From DIGJ01 sp036658435 (GTDB lineage Bacteria > Bacillota > Clostridia > Lachnospirales > Lachnospiraceae), in contig JAVXEO010000035.1 of assembly GCA_036658435.1 (NCBI GenBank), positions 1 to 24,220 of the forward strand: a stretch of DNA of 24,220 nucleotides. Direction: 5' to 3'. Both the position numbers and the translations under genes were made by a program. The notes beneath the pieces were generated by a model. That model did no database searches. It was not told the DNA's origin and worked only from the letters and a program-made list of their open reading frames with translations. Below are positions 1 through 7,514 of the stretch, piece by piece (positions within the stretch are counted from its first letter, which is position 1; every line of letters starts with the position of its first letter).

Positions 1-41
1 CATAAAGCCTGTATTTTTTTGTCAAATTTATTTTCATATTC

Positions 42-54
42 TATAGTAATTTAT
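42..54 (+). repeat. Left inverted repeat of the IS
   Basis: The 13-base sequence TATAGTAATTTAT is the exact reverse complement of 1819-1831. Pairing stops abruptly on both sides. A perfect match this long between two short flanks is unlikely by chance, although the sequence is AT-rich. Confidence 0.6.
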
Positions 55-91
55 GGCAATGTGTGATATAATAAGACTATGGAGGGTGACT

Positions 92-1822
92 ATGAGACTG
101 ACGATATCTAAATCAAAGAATTGCGAATCTTTTTATATTACAAAATCATATATCAACCAAAAAGGAGTTAGTACCTCAACGATTGTTCGCAAACTTGGGA
201 CTCTGACTGCTCTGTTACCCGAACATGGACCTACGCGTGATGATGTTGTTGCCTGGGCTAAGGAAGAAGTACGTCTGGAAACAGAAAAATACAAAGTTGA
301 AAATGAAAATAAAACAGTTCAGATCACTTTTCATGCAGACAGACAACTCGATTATCATCAGCAGAAGTGTTTTCAAGGAGGCTATCTCTTTCTACAGTCT
401 ATCTATTACGGTCTTCACTTGGACCAGGTTTGTAAGAAAATCAAGACAAAATATAAGTTTGAATACGATCTGAATGCGATTCTATCAGACCTCATTTATA
501 CAAGGATTCTTGATCCCAGCAGTAAGAAATCTTCTTTTAAAGCTGCTCAAAAATTTCTTGAGCAGCCAACTTACGAACTTCATGATGTGTACCGTGCGCT
601 TGATGTTCTTGCTGCTGAATCAGATTTAATCCAAGCAGAAACCTATAAAAACAGTCGTTTTGTAACATCGCGAAATGATCGCATTCTTTATTACGATTGC
701 ACTAACTATTATTTCGAAATCGAACAGGAAAGTGGCAGTAAAAAATACGGAAAGGGAAAAGAACACCGTCCAAATCCTATTATTCAAATGGGACTCTTTA
801 TGGATGGAGATGGAATCCCCCTCGCCTTTTCTCTTTTTCCCGGTAACCAGAATGAACAAACTTCTCTAAAACCGCTTGAGAAAAACATTCTGCAACACTT
901 TGGATGTGAAAAGTTTATTTATTGCAGTGATGCCGGCCTTGCCTCAGAAACTAACCGTGAGTTTAACCACATGGGTGAGCGTTCTTTCATTGTGACCCAA
1001 TCTATTAAAAAGCTAAATTCTGAGGATCGTGAATGGGCACTGAGCCATACTGGATTCCGCAGAGTATCGGATGATAAAAAAGTGGATATTACAACGCTTA
1101 CAGAGAACGATAAGGACAGCCTGTTTTATAAAGATGAACCTTATACAACAAAGAAATTAGACCAGCGCCTTATCGTTACTTATTCGCCAAAGTATGCTGC
1201 TTACCAAAAGCTACTGCGCAGCCGTCAGATAGAACGTGCTGAAAACATGATTTCATTTGGTAAATACAAAAAAGAAAAAAGAAATCCTAATGATCCGGCA
1301 AGATTTGTTGGAAAGCTTGCTACAACAAAGGATGGAGAAACAGCGACAATACATTATTATCTTGATGAAGATAAAATTTCAGAGGAAGAAAAATATGATG
1401 GATTATATGCGATATGCACCGATCTGCTTGATGATCCAGTTGGTGATATTCTAAAAGTAAGTGAAGGAAGGTGGCAGATTGAAGCCTGCTTTCGCATTAT
1501 GAAAACAGATTTTTCAGCACGCCCAACTTATGTTCAGACAGAAGATCATATCAAGGCACATTTTTTGGTTTGCTTTCTGGCACTTACTGTTTATCGCCTT
1601 TTAGAAAAGAAACTGAACAAATCTTATACTTGCGAAGAAATACTTGATACACTAAAAGAAATGAATTTTGCAGATATAAAGAGTCAAGGATATATGCCTT
1701 TATATAGCAGGGAAAAGATTACAGATGATCTTCATGATGTTTGTGGTTTTCGCACAGACTATGAATTCATTAGCAAAAGCAAAATGAAAACAATTCAAAA
1801 AAATAGTAAAGGTAGGAAATAA
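92..1822 (+). CDS. IS1634-family (IS4 superfamily) DDE transposase
   Basis: This gene encodes a cut-and-paste transposase of 576 residues, a full family length. The RNase H-like catalytic triad is visible: D202 in YYDCTNYYFE, D280 in YCSDAGLAS, and E464 in GRWQIEACFRIMKTDF. The last motif has the IS4-type spacing of an aromatic residue, E, R and K. The start chosen is the ATG at 92, five bases after GGAGGG at 81-86. An in-frame ATG at 53 would add 13 residues but lacks a ribosome site and would begin inside the left inverted repeat. The frame is uninterrupted, so the enzyme may still be active. It is the only plus-strand gene in the left 22 kb, as expected for an inserted element. Confidence 0.93.
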   Translation: MRLTISKSKNCESFYITKSYINQKGVSTSTIVRKLGTLTALLPEHGPTRDDVVAWAKEEVRLETEKYKVENENKTVQITFHADRQLDYHQQKCFQGGYLFLQSIYYGLHLDQVCKKIKTKYKFEYDLNAILSDLIYTRILDPSSKKSSFKAAQKFLEQPTYELHDVYRALDVLAAESDLIQAETYKNSRFVTSRNDRILYYDCTNYYFEIEQESGSKKYGKGKEHRPNPIIQMGLFMDGDGIPLAFSLFPGNQNEQTSLKPLEKNILQHFGCEKFIYCSDAGLASETNREFNHMGERSFIVTQSIKKLNSEDREWALSHTGFRRVSDDKKVDITTLTENDKDSLFYKDEPYTTKKLDQRLIVTYSPKYAAYQKLLRSRQIERAENMISFGKYKKEKRNPNDPARFVGKLATTKDGETATIHYYLDEDKISEEEKYDGLYAICTDLLDDPVGDILKVSEGRWQIEACFRIMKTDFSARPTYVQTEDHIKAHFLVCFLALTVYRLLEKKLNKSYTCEEILDTLKEMNFADIKSQGYMPLYSREKITDDLHDVCGFRTDYEFISKSKMKTIQKNSKGRK

Positions 1823-1831
1823 ATTACTATA
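1819..1831 (-). repeat. Right inverted repeat of the IS
   Basis: The sequence ATAAATTACTATA is the partner of the repeat at 42-54. It overlaps the transposase stop codon TAA at 1820-1822, so the end of the gene and the end of the element coincide. Confidence 0.6.
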
Positions 1832-2106
1832 CCTCAAAACGATGAGAAAAACCGCCACACCCCTTACAAACCAATAGATGTAGCGATTTTTCTTTTCTTT
1901 AACTGTCAAAGACGGGATATTAACATGAAATAGCAAAAATATCCAGTATTATTGCATCAGATATCAACCTGTCCGTACACTAGTTCTGCATGTAAAGAAT
2001 ACACACATGCCCCGCATAAATTGATAGTTTAAGCTTTCCACGACCCACCAGACTACCTTCCCTAAAGAAAACGCCAATGCAATTCCCTGCAGAGAGAAAT
2101 TTTTCT
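1832..2106. other. Gene-poor stretch between IS and decarboxylase operon
   Basis: No convincing gene or RNA was found here. On the minus strand 1967-2104 is open for 46 codons and ends at a TGA at 1964-1966, but it has no plausible start near its beginning, no ribosome site and no recognisable motif. It could be the remnant of a gene. A weak hairpin at 1846-1892 is listed separately. Confidence 0.5.
1846..1896 (+). terminator. Possible weak terminator after the transposase
   Basis: GAAAAACCGC (1846-1855) pairs with GCGATTTTTC (1883-1892) with one mismatch across a 27-base loop, and a T-rich run follows. The large loop and the mismatch make it a weak candidate. It lies outside the proposed IS end. 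Confidence 0.25.
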
Positions 2107-2133
2107 AAAAAGAGCCCCAGTAAGCTGGGGCTC
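2107..2133 (-). terminator. Rho-independent terminator of the decarboxylase operon
   Basis: GAGCCCCAG (2112-2120) and CTGGGGCTC (2125-2133) form a perfect 9-bp GC-rich stem with a four-base loop. Read on the minus strand, a run of five T follows (2111-2107). It lies just past the oadA stop codon and closes the five-gene operon. Confidence 0.92.
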
Positions 2134-2145
2134 AAAATTGTGTGA

Positions 2146-3558
2146 CTATACGGGGTATGCCTTGTTTACAGGGTTTGCGAGACTGGGGTCAATTTTAGTT
2201 TGCTGCGCCTGCCGGTACTGGAAGAATTCGGTGGCTACCTGTGGGAACAATGCATAGGACAAGATATCTTCATCCTGCTGTTTATATTGAAGCATCTCTT
2301 TTTCAAGTTCTGCCAACTGCGGTTTTATAAGATCCGCTGGACGGCAGGTAATCGCTTTTGTATCTCCAATACATTTTTTTTGTACTTCCGGATTAAATGG
2401 TTTTACTGTCTGTCCAAATTCTCCGGCAAGAAGTTTTTTGCTTTCTTTTGTTACCATTTTATACCGTTCTCCCGATACTACATTGAGAACTGCCTGAGTT
2501 CCAACAATCTGAGAAGAAGGAGTAACTAGTGGTGGTTCACCGAAATCTTTACGAACTCTAGGCACCTCTTCCAATACCTGATAATATTTATCTTCTTGTC
2601 CCATTTCTTTTAATTGGGAAACTAAGTTGGATAACATACCACCCGGTACCTGATACATTAATGTCTTAATATTAACTCCCATTACCTTAGGATTCAGTAA
2701 TCCGCTCTTTAATGCTTCTTCCTGAATTGGACGGAAGTAATCTGCAATTTCTGCCAATAAAGTCTGATCGTAGCCGGTGTCATATGGTGTTCCACGGAAG
2801 GTTTCCACCATAACCTCAGTAGCCGGTTGACTGGTACCCAGTGCAAATGGAGACATTGCCGTATCAATAATATCACATCCTGCTTCGATTGCTCTCATAT
2901 AAGTCATAGAAGCCACACCCGAAGTATAGTGGGTATGTAAATCAATTGGTATCTTTACTGTAGACTTTAATGCTTTTACAAGCTCTTCTGCTTTATATGG
3001 GGTAAGCAGTCCTGCCATATCTTTGATACACAAAGAATTTGCACCCATATTTTCGATCTTCTTTGCAATGCCGGTCCAGTAGTCTAAGGTATAAGCATCA
3101 CCCAGTGTATAGCAAAGTGCTACCTGTGCGTGGCCTTTTTCTTTGTTTGCTGCCTTTACTGCTGTTTCTAAGTTTCGAATATCATTTAAGCAGTCAAAAA
3201 TACGAATAATATCAATCCCATTTGCAATGGACTTTTGTACAAAATATTCTACCACGTCATCTGCGTAATGATTGTATCCAAGAATATTTTGTCCACGGAA
3301 TAACATTTGTAATTTTGTATTTTTAAATCCTGCTCTTAATTTACGTAATCTTTCCCATGGATCTTCCTTTAGAAAACGAAGGGATGCATCGAAAGTGGCA
3401 CCTCCCCAGCATTCTACGGAGTGATATCCTACTTTATCCATTTTATCAATAATTGGAAGCATCTGCTCGGTTGTCATTCTTGTAGCAATCAAAGACTGAT
3501 GCGCATCACGTAAAATTGTCTCTGTTATTTTAACAGGTTTTTTTACTATTTCTGCCAT
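2146..3558 (-). CDS. oadA: Oxaloacetate decarboxylase alpha / transcarboxylase 5S-type carboxyltransferase
   Basis: This is a 470-residue pyruvate/oxaloacetate carboxyltransferase of the OadA/PycB/5S family. It moves a carboxyl group between oxaloacetate and carrier-bound biotin. The TIM-barrel motifs are intact: RDAHQS (17-22), ECWGGATFD (49-57), IKDMAG (178-183) and DLHTHYTSG (206-214). By analogy with the propionibacterial 5S subunit, D18, H208 and H210 bind the metal and K179 is the carbamylated lysine. The C-terminal biotinyl domain found in many OadA proteins is absent; a separate biotin carrier is encoded two genes upstream. The start at 3558 follows AGGAGGT by six bases. It is the last gene of the operon, 51 bases after oadB and directly before a terminator. 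Family assignment is secure. Whether oxaloacetate decarboxylation or transcarboxylation is the physiological reaction is inference. Confidence 0.93.
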   Translation of the reverse strand: MAEIVKKPVKITETILRDAHQSLIATRMTTEQMLPIIDKMDKVGYHSVECWGGATFDASLRFLKEDPWERLRKLRAGFKNTKLQMLFRGQNILGYNHYADDVVEYFVQKSIANGIDIIRIFDCLNDIRNLETAVKAANKEKGHAQVALCYTLGDAYTLDYWTGIAKKIENMGANSLCIKDMAGLLTPYKAEELVKALKSTVKIPIDLHTHYTSGVASMTYMRAIEAGCDIIDTAMSPFALGTSQPATEVMVETFRGTPYDTGYDQTLLAEIADYFRPIQEEALKSGLLNPKVMGVNIKTLMYQVPGGMLSNLVSQLKEMGQEDKYYQVLEEVPRVRKDFGEPPLVTPSSQIVGTQAVLNVVSGERYKMVTKESKKLLAGEFGQTVKPFNPEVQKKCIGDTKAITCRPADLIKPQLAELEKEMLQYKQQDEDILSYALFPQVATEFFQYRQAQQTKIDPSLANPVNKAYPV

Positions 3559-3609
3559 TTTATTACCTCCTGGTCTAGTTAATTATAGTAGCATCACTAT
3601 TATCAAAAA

Positions 3610-4737
3610 TCAAACAACTCCAAATATAGCCATGAATACTCCGGCTGCTACGGCAGTACCAATAACTCCGGCAACGTTTGGCCCCATTGCATGCATCAAT
3701 AAGAAGTTTGTAGGATCGGCTTCTGCTCCCACTTTTTGAGAAACTCTGGCTGCCATTGGAACAGCGGAAACTCCTGCAGAACCGATTAAAGGATTAATCT
3801 TTCCTCCAGACATTTTACACATTAATTTACCAAACAATACGCCGGCTGCCGTACCTACTGCAAATGCAATTAAGCCAAGGGCAACGATTTTAAGGGTTGT
3901 CATTTTAAGAAATGCTTCTGCACTGGTAGTTGCACCTACTGATGTACCAAGTAAAATTACTACAATATACATCAGCGCGTTGGATGCTGTCTCTGTAAGC
4001 TGCTTTACAACACCGGATTCACGGAATAAGTTACCAAGCATTAACATACCAATCAATGGTGCTGTAGATGGAAGAATTAAAACTACTACTACGGTAACAA
4101 CAATTGGGAATAAAATTCTCTCGATTTTTGATACCGGTCTTAACTGTTCCATTTTAATTTCACGTTCTTTTTTCGTTGTTAATAATTTCATAATTGGTGG
4201 CTGAATAATGGGAACCAAAGACATATAAGAATAAGCGGCAACCGCAATCGGTCCCATAAATTCTGTTTGTCCTAATTTTCCTGCAAGGAAAATGGAAGTT
4301 GGTCCATCCGCTCCACCAATAATGGAAATAGCGGCGGCTGCTTTGTCATTAAATCCCATAAGGATTGCGATGATGTAGGCAGTAAAAATACCAAACTGTG
4401 CAGCGGCTCCAAGCCAAAAACTCTTTGGATTTGCAATCAACGGACCAAAGTCAGTCATTGCGCCAACACCCATGAAAATCAGGGATGGCAGGATTGCCCA
4501 TTCGTCTAATAAATAGAAGAAATGTAAAAGTCCGCCTTCCTCCATAATTGGAGGATACATATTTACCAATAACATACCAAATGCAATTGGCACTAATAGT
4601 AAGGGTTCATAACCCTTCTTTATAGCTAAAAATAGGAAAAGACATGCAACCGCAATCATCAGATAATTACCCCAGGTAAGGGAGAAAAATGCCGTTTGAT
4701 GTACTAAATTTCCTAATGTCGTTATTATATAATCCAT
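3610..4737 (-). CDS. oadB: Sodium-pumping decarboxylase beta subunit
   Basis: This 375-residue polytopic membrane protein belongs to the OadB/MmdB/GcdB family. It decarboxylates carboxybiotin and couples this to sodium export. It shows the family signatures FMGVGAMTDFGPLIANP (88-104) and GGADGPTSIF (141-150), the latter holding the conserved aspartate D144, and near the C-terminus HAMGPNVAGVIG. Its length matches the usual 370-430 residues. The start at 4737 has GGGAGGT eight bases upstream. It sits between the biotin carrier (28 bases away) and oadA. Subtype by substrate (oxaloacetate, methylmalonyl-CoA, glutaconyl-CoA) cannot be told from the beta subunit. Confidence 0.94.
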   Translation of the reverse strand: MDYIITTLGNLVHQTAFFSLTWGNYLMIAVACLFLFLAIKKGYEPLLLVPIAFGMLLVNMYPPIMEEGGLLHFFYLLDEWAILPSLIFMGVGAMTDFGPLIANPKSFWLGAAAQFGIFTAYIIAILMGFNDKAAAAISIIGGADGPTSIFLAGKLGQTEFMGPIAVAAYSYMSLVPIIQPPIMKLLTTKKEREIKMEQLRPVSKIERILFPIVVTVVVVLILPSTAPLIGMLMLGNLFRESGVVKQLTETASNALMYIVVILLGTSVGATTSAEAFLKMTTLKIVALGLIAFAVGTAAGVLFGKLMCKMSGGKINPLIGSAGVSAVPMAARVSQKVGAEADPTNFLLMHAMGPNVAGVIGTAVAAGVFMAIFGVV

Positions 4738-4765
4738 TTAGATTGTACCTCCCGGGTCTGTTTAC

Positions 4766-5137
4766 TTAGTTTAACGTTGCTAAAATAGCTCCTGCGTCGA
4801 TTACATCCCCTGCTGCAACATTAATACTTGCAATCGTACCGTCCTGTGGAGCTACAATTTCATTTTCCATCTTCATAGCTTCCAGAAGTAAAATAACTTC
4901 ACCTCTCTTAACGGCTTGTCCTACATTTCCCTTTATTGTAAGAATTTTTCCCGGCATTGGTGCATTTATTTTTACGGAACCTTCTGCTCCACCCTTGGCT
5001 ACAGGCGGCGCTACCTTTGGCTGAGCGGGAGCCGCTGCTCTTTGTACCGGTGCCGGTGTAATATTAGGTGCACTGCCATTTTCTTCAACGGACACATCAT
5101 AAATATTTCCATTAACTGTAATTGTATAATTTTTCAT
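4766..5137 (-). CDS. Biotin carboxyl carrier protein (1.3S/MmdC-like)
   Basis: This 123-residue carrier bears the biotin that shuttles CO2 between the carboxyltransferases and the membrane pump. A short N-terminal part is followed by a flexible Ala/Pro-rich linker (about 23-50) and a biotinyl domain with EAMKMEN, in which K89 is the expected biotinylation site. An MPGK motif lies at 61-64. Size and layout resemble MmdC and the propionibacterial 1.3S subunit. AGGAGG stands eight bases before the ATG. It is the only biotin domain in this operon, so it probably serves both carboxyltransferases and OadB. A biotin protein ligase must be encoded elsewhere. Confidence 0.94.
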   Translation of the reverse strand: MKNYTITVNGNIYDVSVEENGSAPNITPAPVQRAAAPAQPKVAPPVAKGGAEGSVKINAPMPGKILTIKGNVGQAVKRGEVILLLEAMKMENEIVAPQDGTIASINVAAGDVIDAGAILATLN

Positions 5138-5169
5138 TTTTAAATCCTCCTAAGCGAAATTGAATTTTT

Positions 5170-5913
5170 CTATCTTTTTCTGCGAATAGAACGAACCACA
5201 AGGCCATCTACAGCAGAAACCTGCCCTTTTTCTGAAGCAGCAATCGCTGCCATAATCACTGCTGTTAATTCATCATTATCAATAAGATTCTCTTCCTTTT
5301 CAGCAATGGTTGATACCACATTATCTACTGCCTGGCTTACTTCCATACTCTTCGTTTTAGGGCTCTTAAACTTTTCAATTAAGCCCGGAATATGTCTCAA
5401 TAAAGAAATGACATAGGATATTACAATCAGTGTAACAAATACAACACCCATTCCCATTAATGTATTCATTCCTGCTTTTGCCATACTTGGTGAACTACTG
5501 TCTCCGGTACCACAAACTGCATCAATGGAAATAATACCATACATGGCTCCGGCACTTTCAACGGTTTGTTTATCATAAGTTAGTGTAAAAGTTAACTTAT
5601 TTTTTTCATATGTTGCTGTTGTAATTGCTGTAATTACTCCATCTGCTTCGGAAACAACGGTCTGATCAATGGCAGTAAATGCACCTAATTGATCTTTTGC
5701 TGTCTGCCATCCTGTAAATTGTTCACGCGCTTTATCGTCTACAGAGTCATCTGTTAAATACGGTGAGAAATCCGTGCCATTCCATGAAGCAAGATATTGT
5801 TCATTTACTGAAATAATCTCTCCTTCATCATAAGCATAGGCAACCGATGAAATTCCAACAGACAATGTAATAATCATGGCAAGCATTACAAGCTTACACC
5901 AAAATTTCTTCAT
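5170..5913 (-). CDS. OadG-family (gamma/delta) subunit with secreted N-terminal domain
   Basis: This 247-residue protein is the likely small membrane subunit that holds the decarboxylase together. A signal peptide (1-27, possible cleavage after AYA) leads into an extracytoplasmic domain of about 115 residues. A transmembrane helix follows at about 150-172, then a cytoplasmic tail with acidic ELTAVIMAAIAA (215-226) and the C-terminal GLVVRSIRRKR. The helix plus tail is the OadG/MmdD signature. The N-terminal domain is extra compared with classical OadG of 80-120 residues; it may be of the DUF3887/NTF2-like kind, but that is a guess from length and pattern. The gene starts 14 bases after the carboxyltransferase stop with GAGGTGA upstream. 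Confidence 0.82.
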   Translation of the reverse strand: MKKFWCKLVMLAMIITLSVGISSVAYAYDEGEIISVNEQYLASWNGTDFSPYLTDDSVDDKAREQFTGWQTAKDQLGAFTAIDQTVVSEADGVITAITTATYEKNKLTFTLTYDKQTVESAGAMYGIISIDAVCGTGDSSSPSMAKAGMNTLMGMGVVFVTLIVISYVISLLRHIPGLIEKFKSPKTKSMEVSQAVDNVVSTIAEKEENLIDNDELTAVIMAAIAASEKGQVSAVDGLVVRSIRRKR

Positions 5914-5927
5914 AGTCTCACCTCATC

Positions 5928-7382
5928 CTAAATCGTGCCATGCTTTTTTGCCGGACGACTTTCTGTTTTTGTAAATAACATATCAAACGCATATGCTAAA
6001 TGTTTTCTTGTTTCCTCTGGATTGATCAGGTTATCAATATATCCACGTTTTGCAGCAGATTCACTGCTTCCTTGAAGTTTACTGTATTCCGCTGCTTTTT
6101 CATTGACGATAGCAACTTTATCTTTTGCTTTTGAAATGTCATCCTGATATATGATTTCCACGGCTGCTTTTGCATCCATCATACCAACTTCGGTATTTGG
6201 AAGTGCAAACACTAAATCTGCTCCAATATGCTTTGAATTCATTGCAATATAAGCACTGCCATAAGCTTTTCCAACTATAACATTTACTTTTGGAACCGTA
6301 GCATTAGCAAAGGCGTACGTTAACTTTGCTGCGGCGCGTCCAATCTGTTTCTCTTCGCACAGGGTTGCTGCAAATCCATTTACGTTGGTAAGAGTAAGCA
6401 CCGGAATGTTAAAGGAATCGCAAAGGGTAACAAACTCCGCTGCCTTTAAACATGCTTTTGTGGTTAGTGCACCTGAAAAAGTTTCTTCTGCTTTTCCTTC
6501 TTTGCTGGTAATCTGTGTACGGTTTCCAACGGCACCAATTGTCATACCATTTAAGCGGATAAAAGCGGTTACCATGTCTTTTGCATAATTTTCCTTTACT
6601 TCAATGAAGAAGTTATTGTCAGAAATATCAAGCAGCGCCTGTTTTGCATCTGCAACCTCAGCAGCAAATGCCGGTACTAAACGATTCAAATCATCTTCGC
6701 AATCTTCAAAAGAAGCGTCATCTTCAAAATTATTTGGCAATACAGAAACTAATTGACGTATTTTACCTAATACATCGGCTTCATCACTTCCAATAAAGTC
6801 AGCAGTGCCGGCTTCTGCCTGAAACTTAGCAGAACTTGTATCACATTTTCCTGTGTAATTTCCATCCAGTGTGTTTGGAGAATTAACAAATAGTTTTCCG
6901 TTATTCTCTTCTACAAACGTGAAATCACTCAATAAAGAAGATACCGCAGCACCTCCACCGCAGGTTCCAAATACAGCTGAAATCTGTGGGATAATTCCGG
7001 AAGCCAATACCTGTTTTAAGTATAAATCACCAAAGCCGGCAAGTGCATCCGTTGCTTCCTGCAGTCTTAATCCTGCACAATCAATTAAGCCGATCACAGG
7101 TACTCCTACTTTCATGGCCAAATCGTAAGTGCGTGCAATTTTCTTTGCATGCATTTCACCCATCGAGCCTCCTAAAGCATTCGCATCCTGACTGTAAACA
7201 TATACCATTTTACAATCAATCATTCCATAACCGGTAATAACACCATCCGATGGGATGGATTTTTCCTGCATGTTAAAATCAGTGCTTCTTTTTGTAACCT
7301 GTGCACCAATTTCAACAAAACTGTTTTCGTCTAGCAACGCTTGAATTCTTTGCATTGCAGACATTTGTGAAGTCTTGCTCAT
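5928..7382 (-). CDS. Acyl-CoA carboxyltransferase (MmdA/PccB/12S-like, divergent)
   Basis: This 484-residue crotonase-fold carboxyltransferase moves a carboxyl group between an acyl-CoA and biotin, as do MmdA, the transcarboxylase 12S subunit and PccB. Family blocks are recognisable: ALGGSMGEMHAKKI, then AYGSAYIAMNSKHIGAD and LPNTEVGMM in the C-terminal half. Two oxyanion-region blocks differ from the norm: DCAGLRLQEA where the family usually has DSGGARIQEG, and GTCGGGAAVSS where GPCAGGAVYSP is usual. The real start is one of two adjacent ATGs at 7385 and 7382, just after GGAGGG (7389-7394); the second has the better spacing. Extending to 7454 adds 24 residues without a ribosome site. It is first in the operon. 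The acyl-CoA substrate (methylmalonyl-CoA or another) is not determined by the sequence. Confidence 0.88.
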   Translation of the reverse strand: MSKTSQMSAMQRIQALLDENSFVEIGAQVTKRSTDFNMQEKSIPSDGVITGYGMIDCKMVYVYSQDANALGGSMGEMHAKKIARTYDLAMKVGVPVIGLIDCAGLRLQEATDALAGFGDLYLKQVLASGIIPQISAVFGTCGGGAAVSSLLSDFTFVEENNGKLFVNSPNTLDGNYTGKCDTSSAKFQAEAGTADFIGSDEADVLGKIRQLVSVLPNNFEDDASFEDCEDDLNRLVPAFAAEVADAKQALLDISDNNFFIEVKENYAKDMVTAFIRLNGMTIGAVGNRTQITSKEGKAEETFSGALTTKACLKAAEFVTLCDSFNIPVLTLTNVNGFAATLCEEKQIGRAAAKLTYAFANATVPKVNVIVGKAYGSAYIAMNSKHIGADLVFALPNTEVGMMDAKAAVEIIYQDDISKAKDKVAIVNEKAAEYSKLQGSSESAAKRGYIDNLINPEETRKHLAYAFDMLFTKTESRPAKKHGTI

Positions 7383-7456
7383 CATTAGCCCTCCAATATA
7401 ATATATGTTAAAATAAAAACAAATTCCCGCAATTCTAATTTTATCGCTTTCCAATC

Positions 7457-7495
7457 AAAAGTGCAAGACAATTTTAAGCCAAAATTATCTTGCAC
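7457..7495 (-). terminator. Long hairpin between the O-acetylation and decarboxylase operons
   Basis: GTGCAAGA and TCTTGCAC form the outer 8 bp. One G-U pair and six further A/T pairs extend this to a 15-bp stem with a five-base loop (7461-7495). On the minus strand it is followed by TTTT. It lies 19 bases after the DHHW gene and is probably that operon's terminator. The T-run is short and the hairpin is only about 75 bases before the next gene, so attenuation or a binding-site role is possible. Confidence 0.65.
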
Positions 7496-7514
7496 TCCTA
7501 AAAAAAATTGGTTG

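Larger units (their letters stand above)
42..1831 (+). mobile_element. IS1634/IS4-type insertion sequence with 13-bp inverted repeats
   Basis: A transposase gene is bracketed by a perfect 13-bp inverted repeat, TATAGTAATTTAT at 42-54 and its reverse complement at 1819-1831. This gives an element of about 1.79 kb, a usual size for IS1634-type elements. The right repeat contains the transposase stop codon. No target-site duplication is visible (flanking bases TATTC on the left, CCTCA on the right), so the ends may lie elsewhere, or the duplication was lost by recombination or mutation. The element lies beyond the terminator of the oppositely oriented decarboxylase operon and breaks no visible gene. 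The presence of an IS is near certain; the exact ends are tentative. Confidence 0.6.

Noticed and set aside
1967..2104. A 46-codon open minus-strand frame beyond the decarboxylase terminator
   Set aside because: It has no start codon near its beginning, no ribosome site and no family resemblance; it is no more than a possible remnant.
6871..7128. Plus-strand open frame opposite the carboxyltransferase
   Set aside because: It lies wholly inside a conserved gene on the other strand and has no start signals.
2146..7385. ATP-dependent acyl-CoA or pyruvate carboxylase
   Set aside because: No biotin carboxylase domain is encoded, while OadB and an OadG-type subunit are, which is the signature of the decarboxylase class.
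7383..7454. N-terminal extension of the carboxyltransferase to an upstream ATG at 7454
   Set aside because: The extension lacks a ribosome site, has no family match and would place GGAGGG inside the gene; the twin ATGs at 7385/7382 fit the site.
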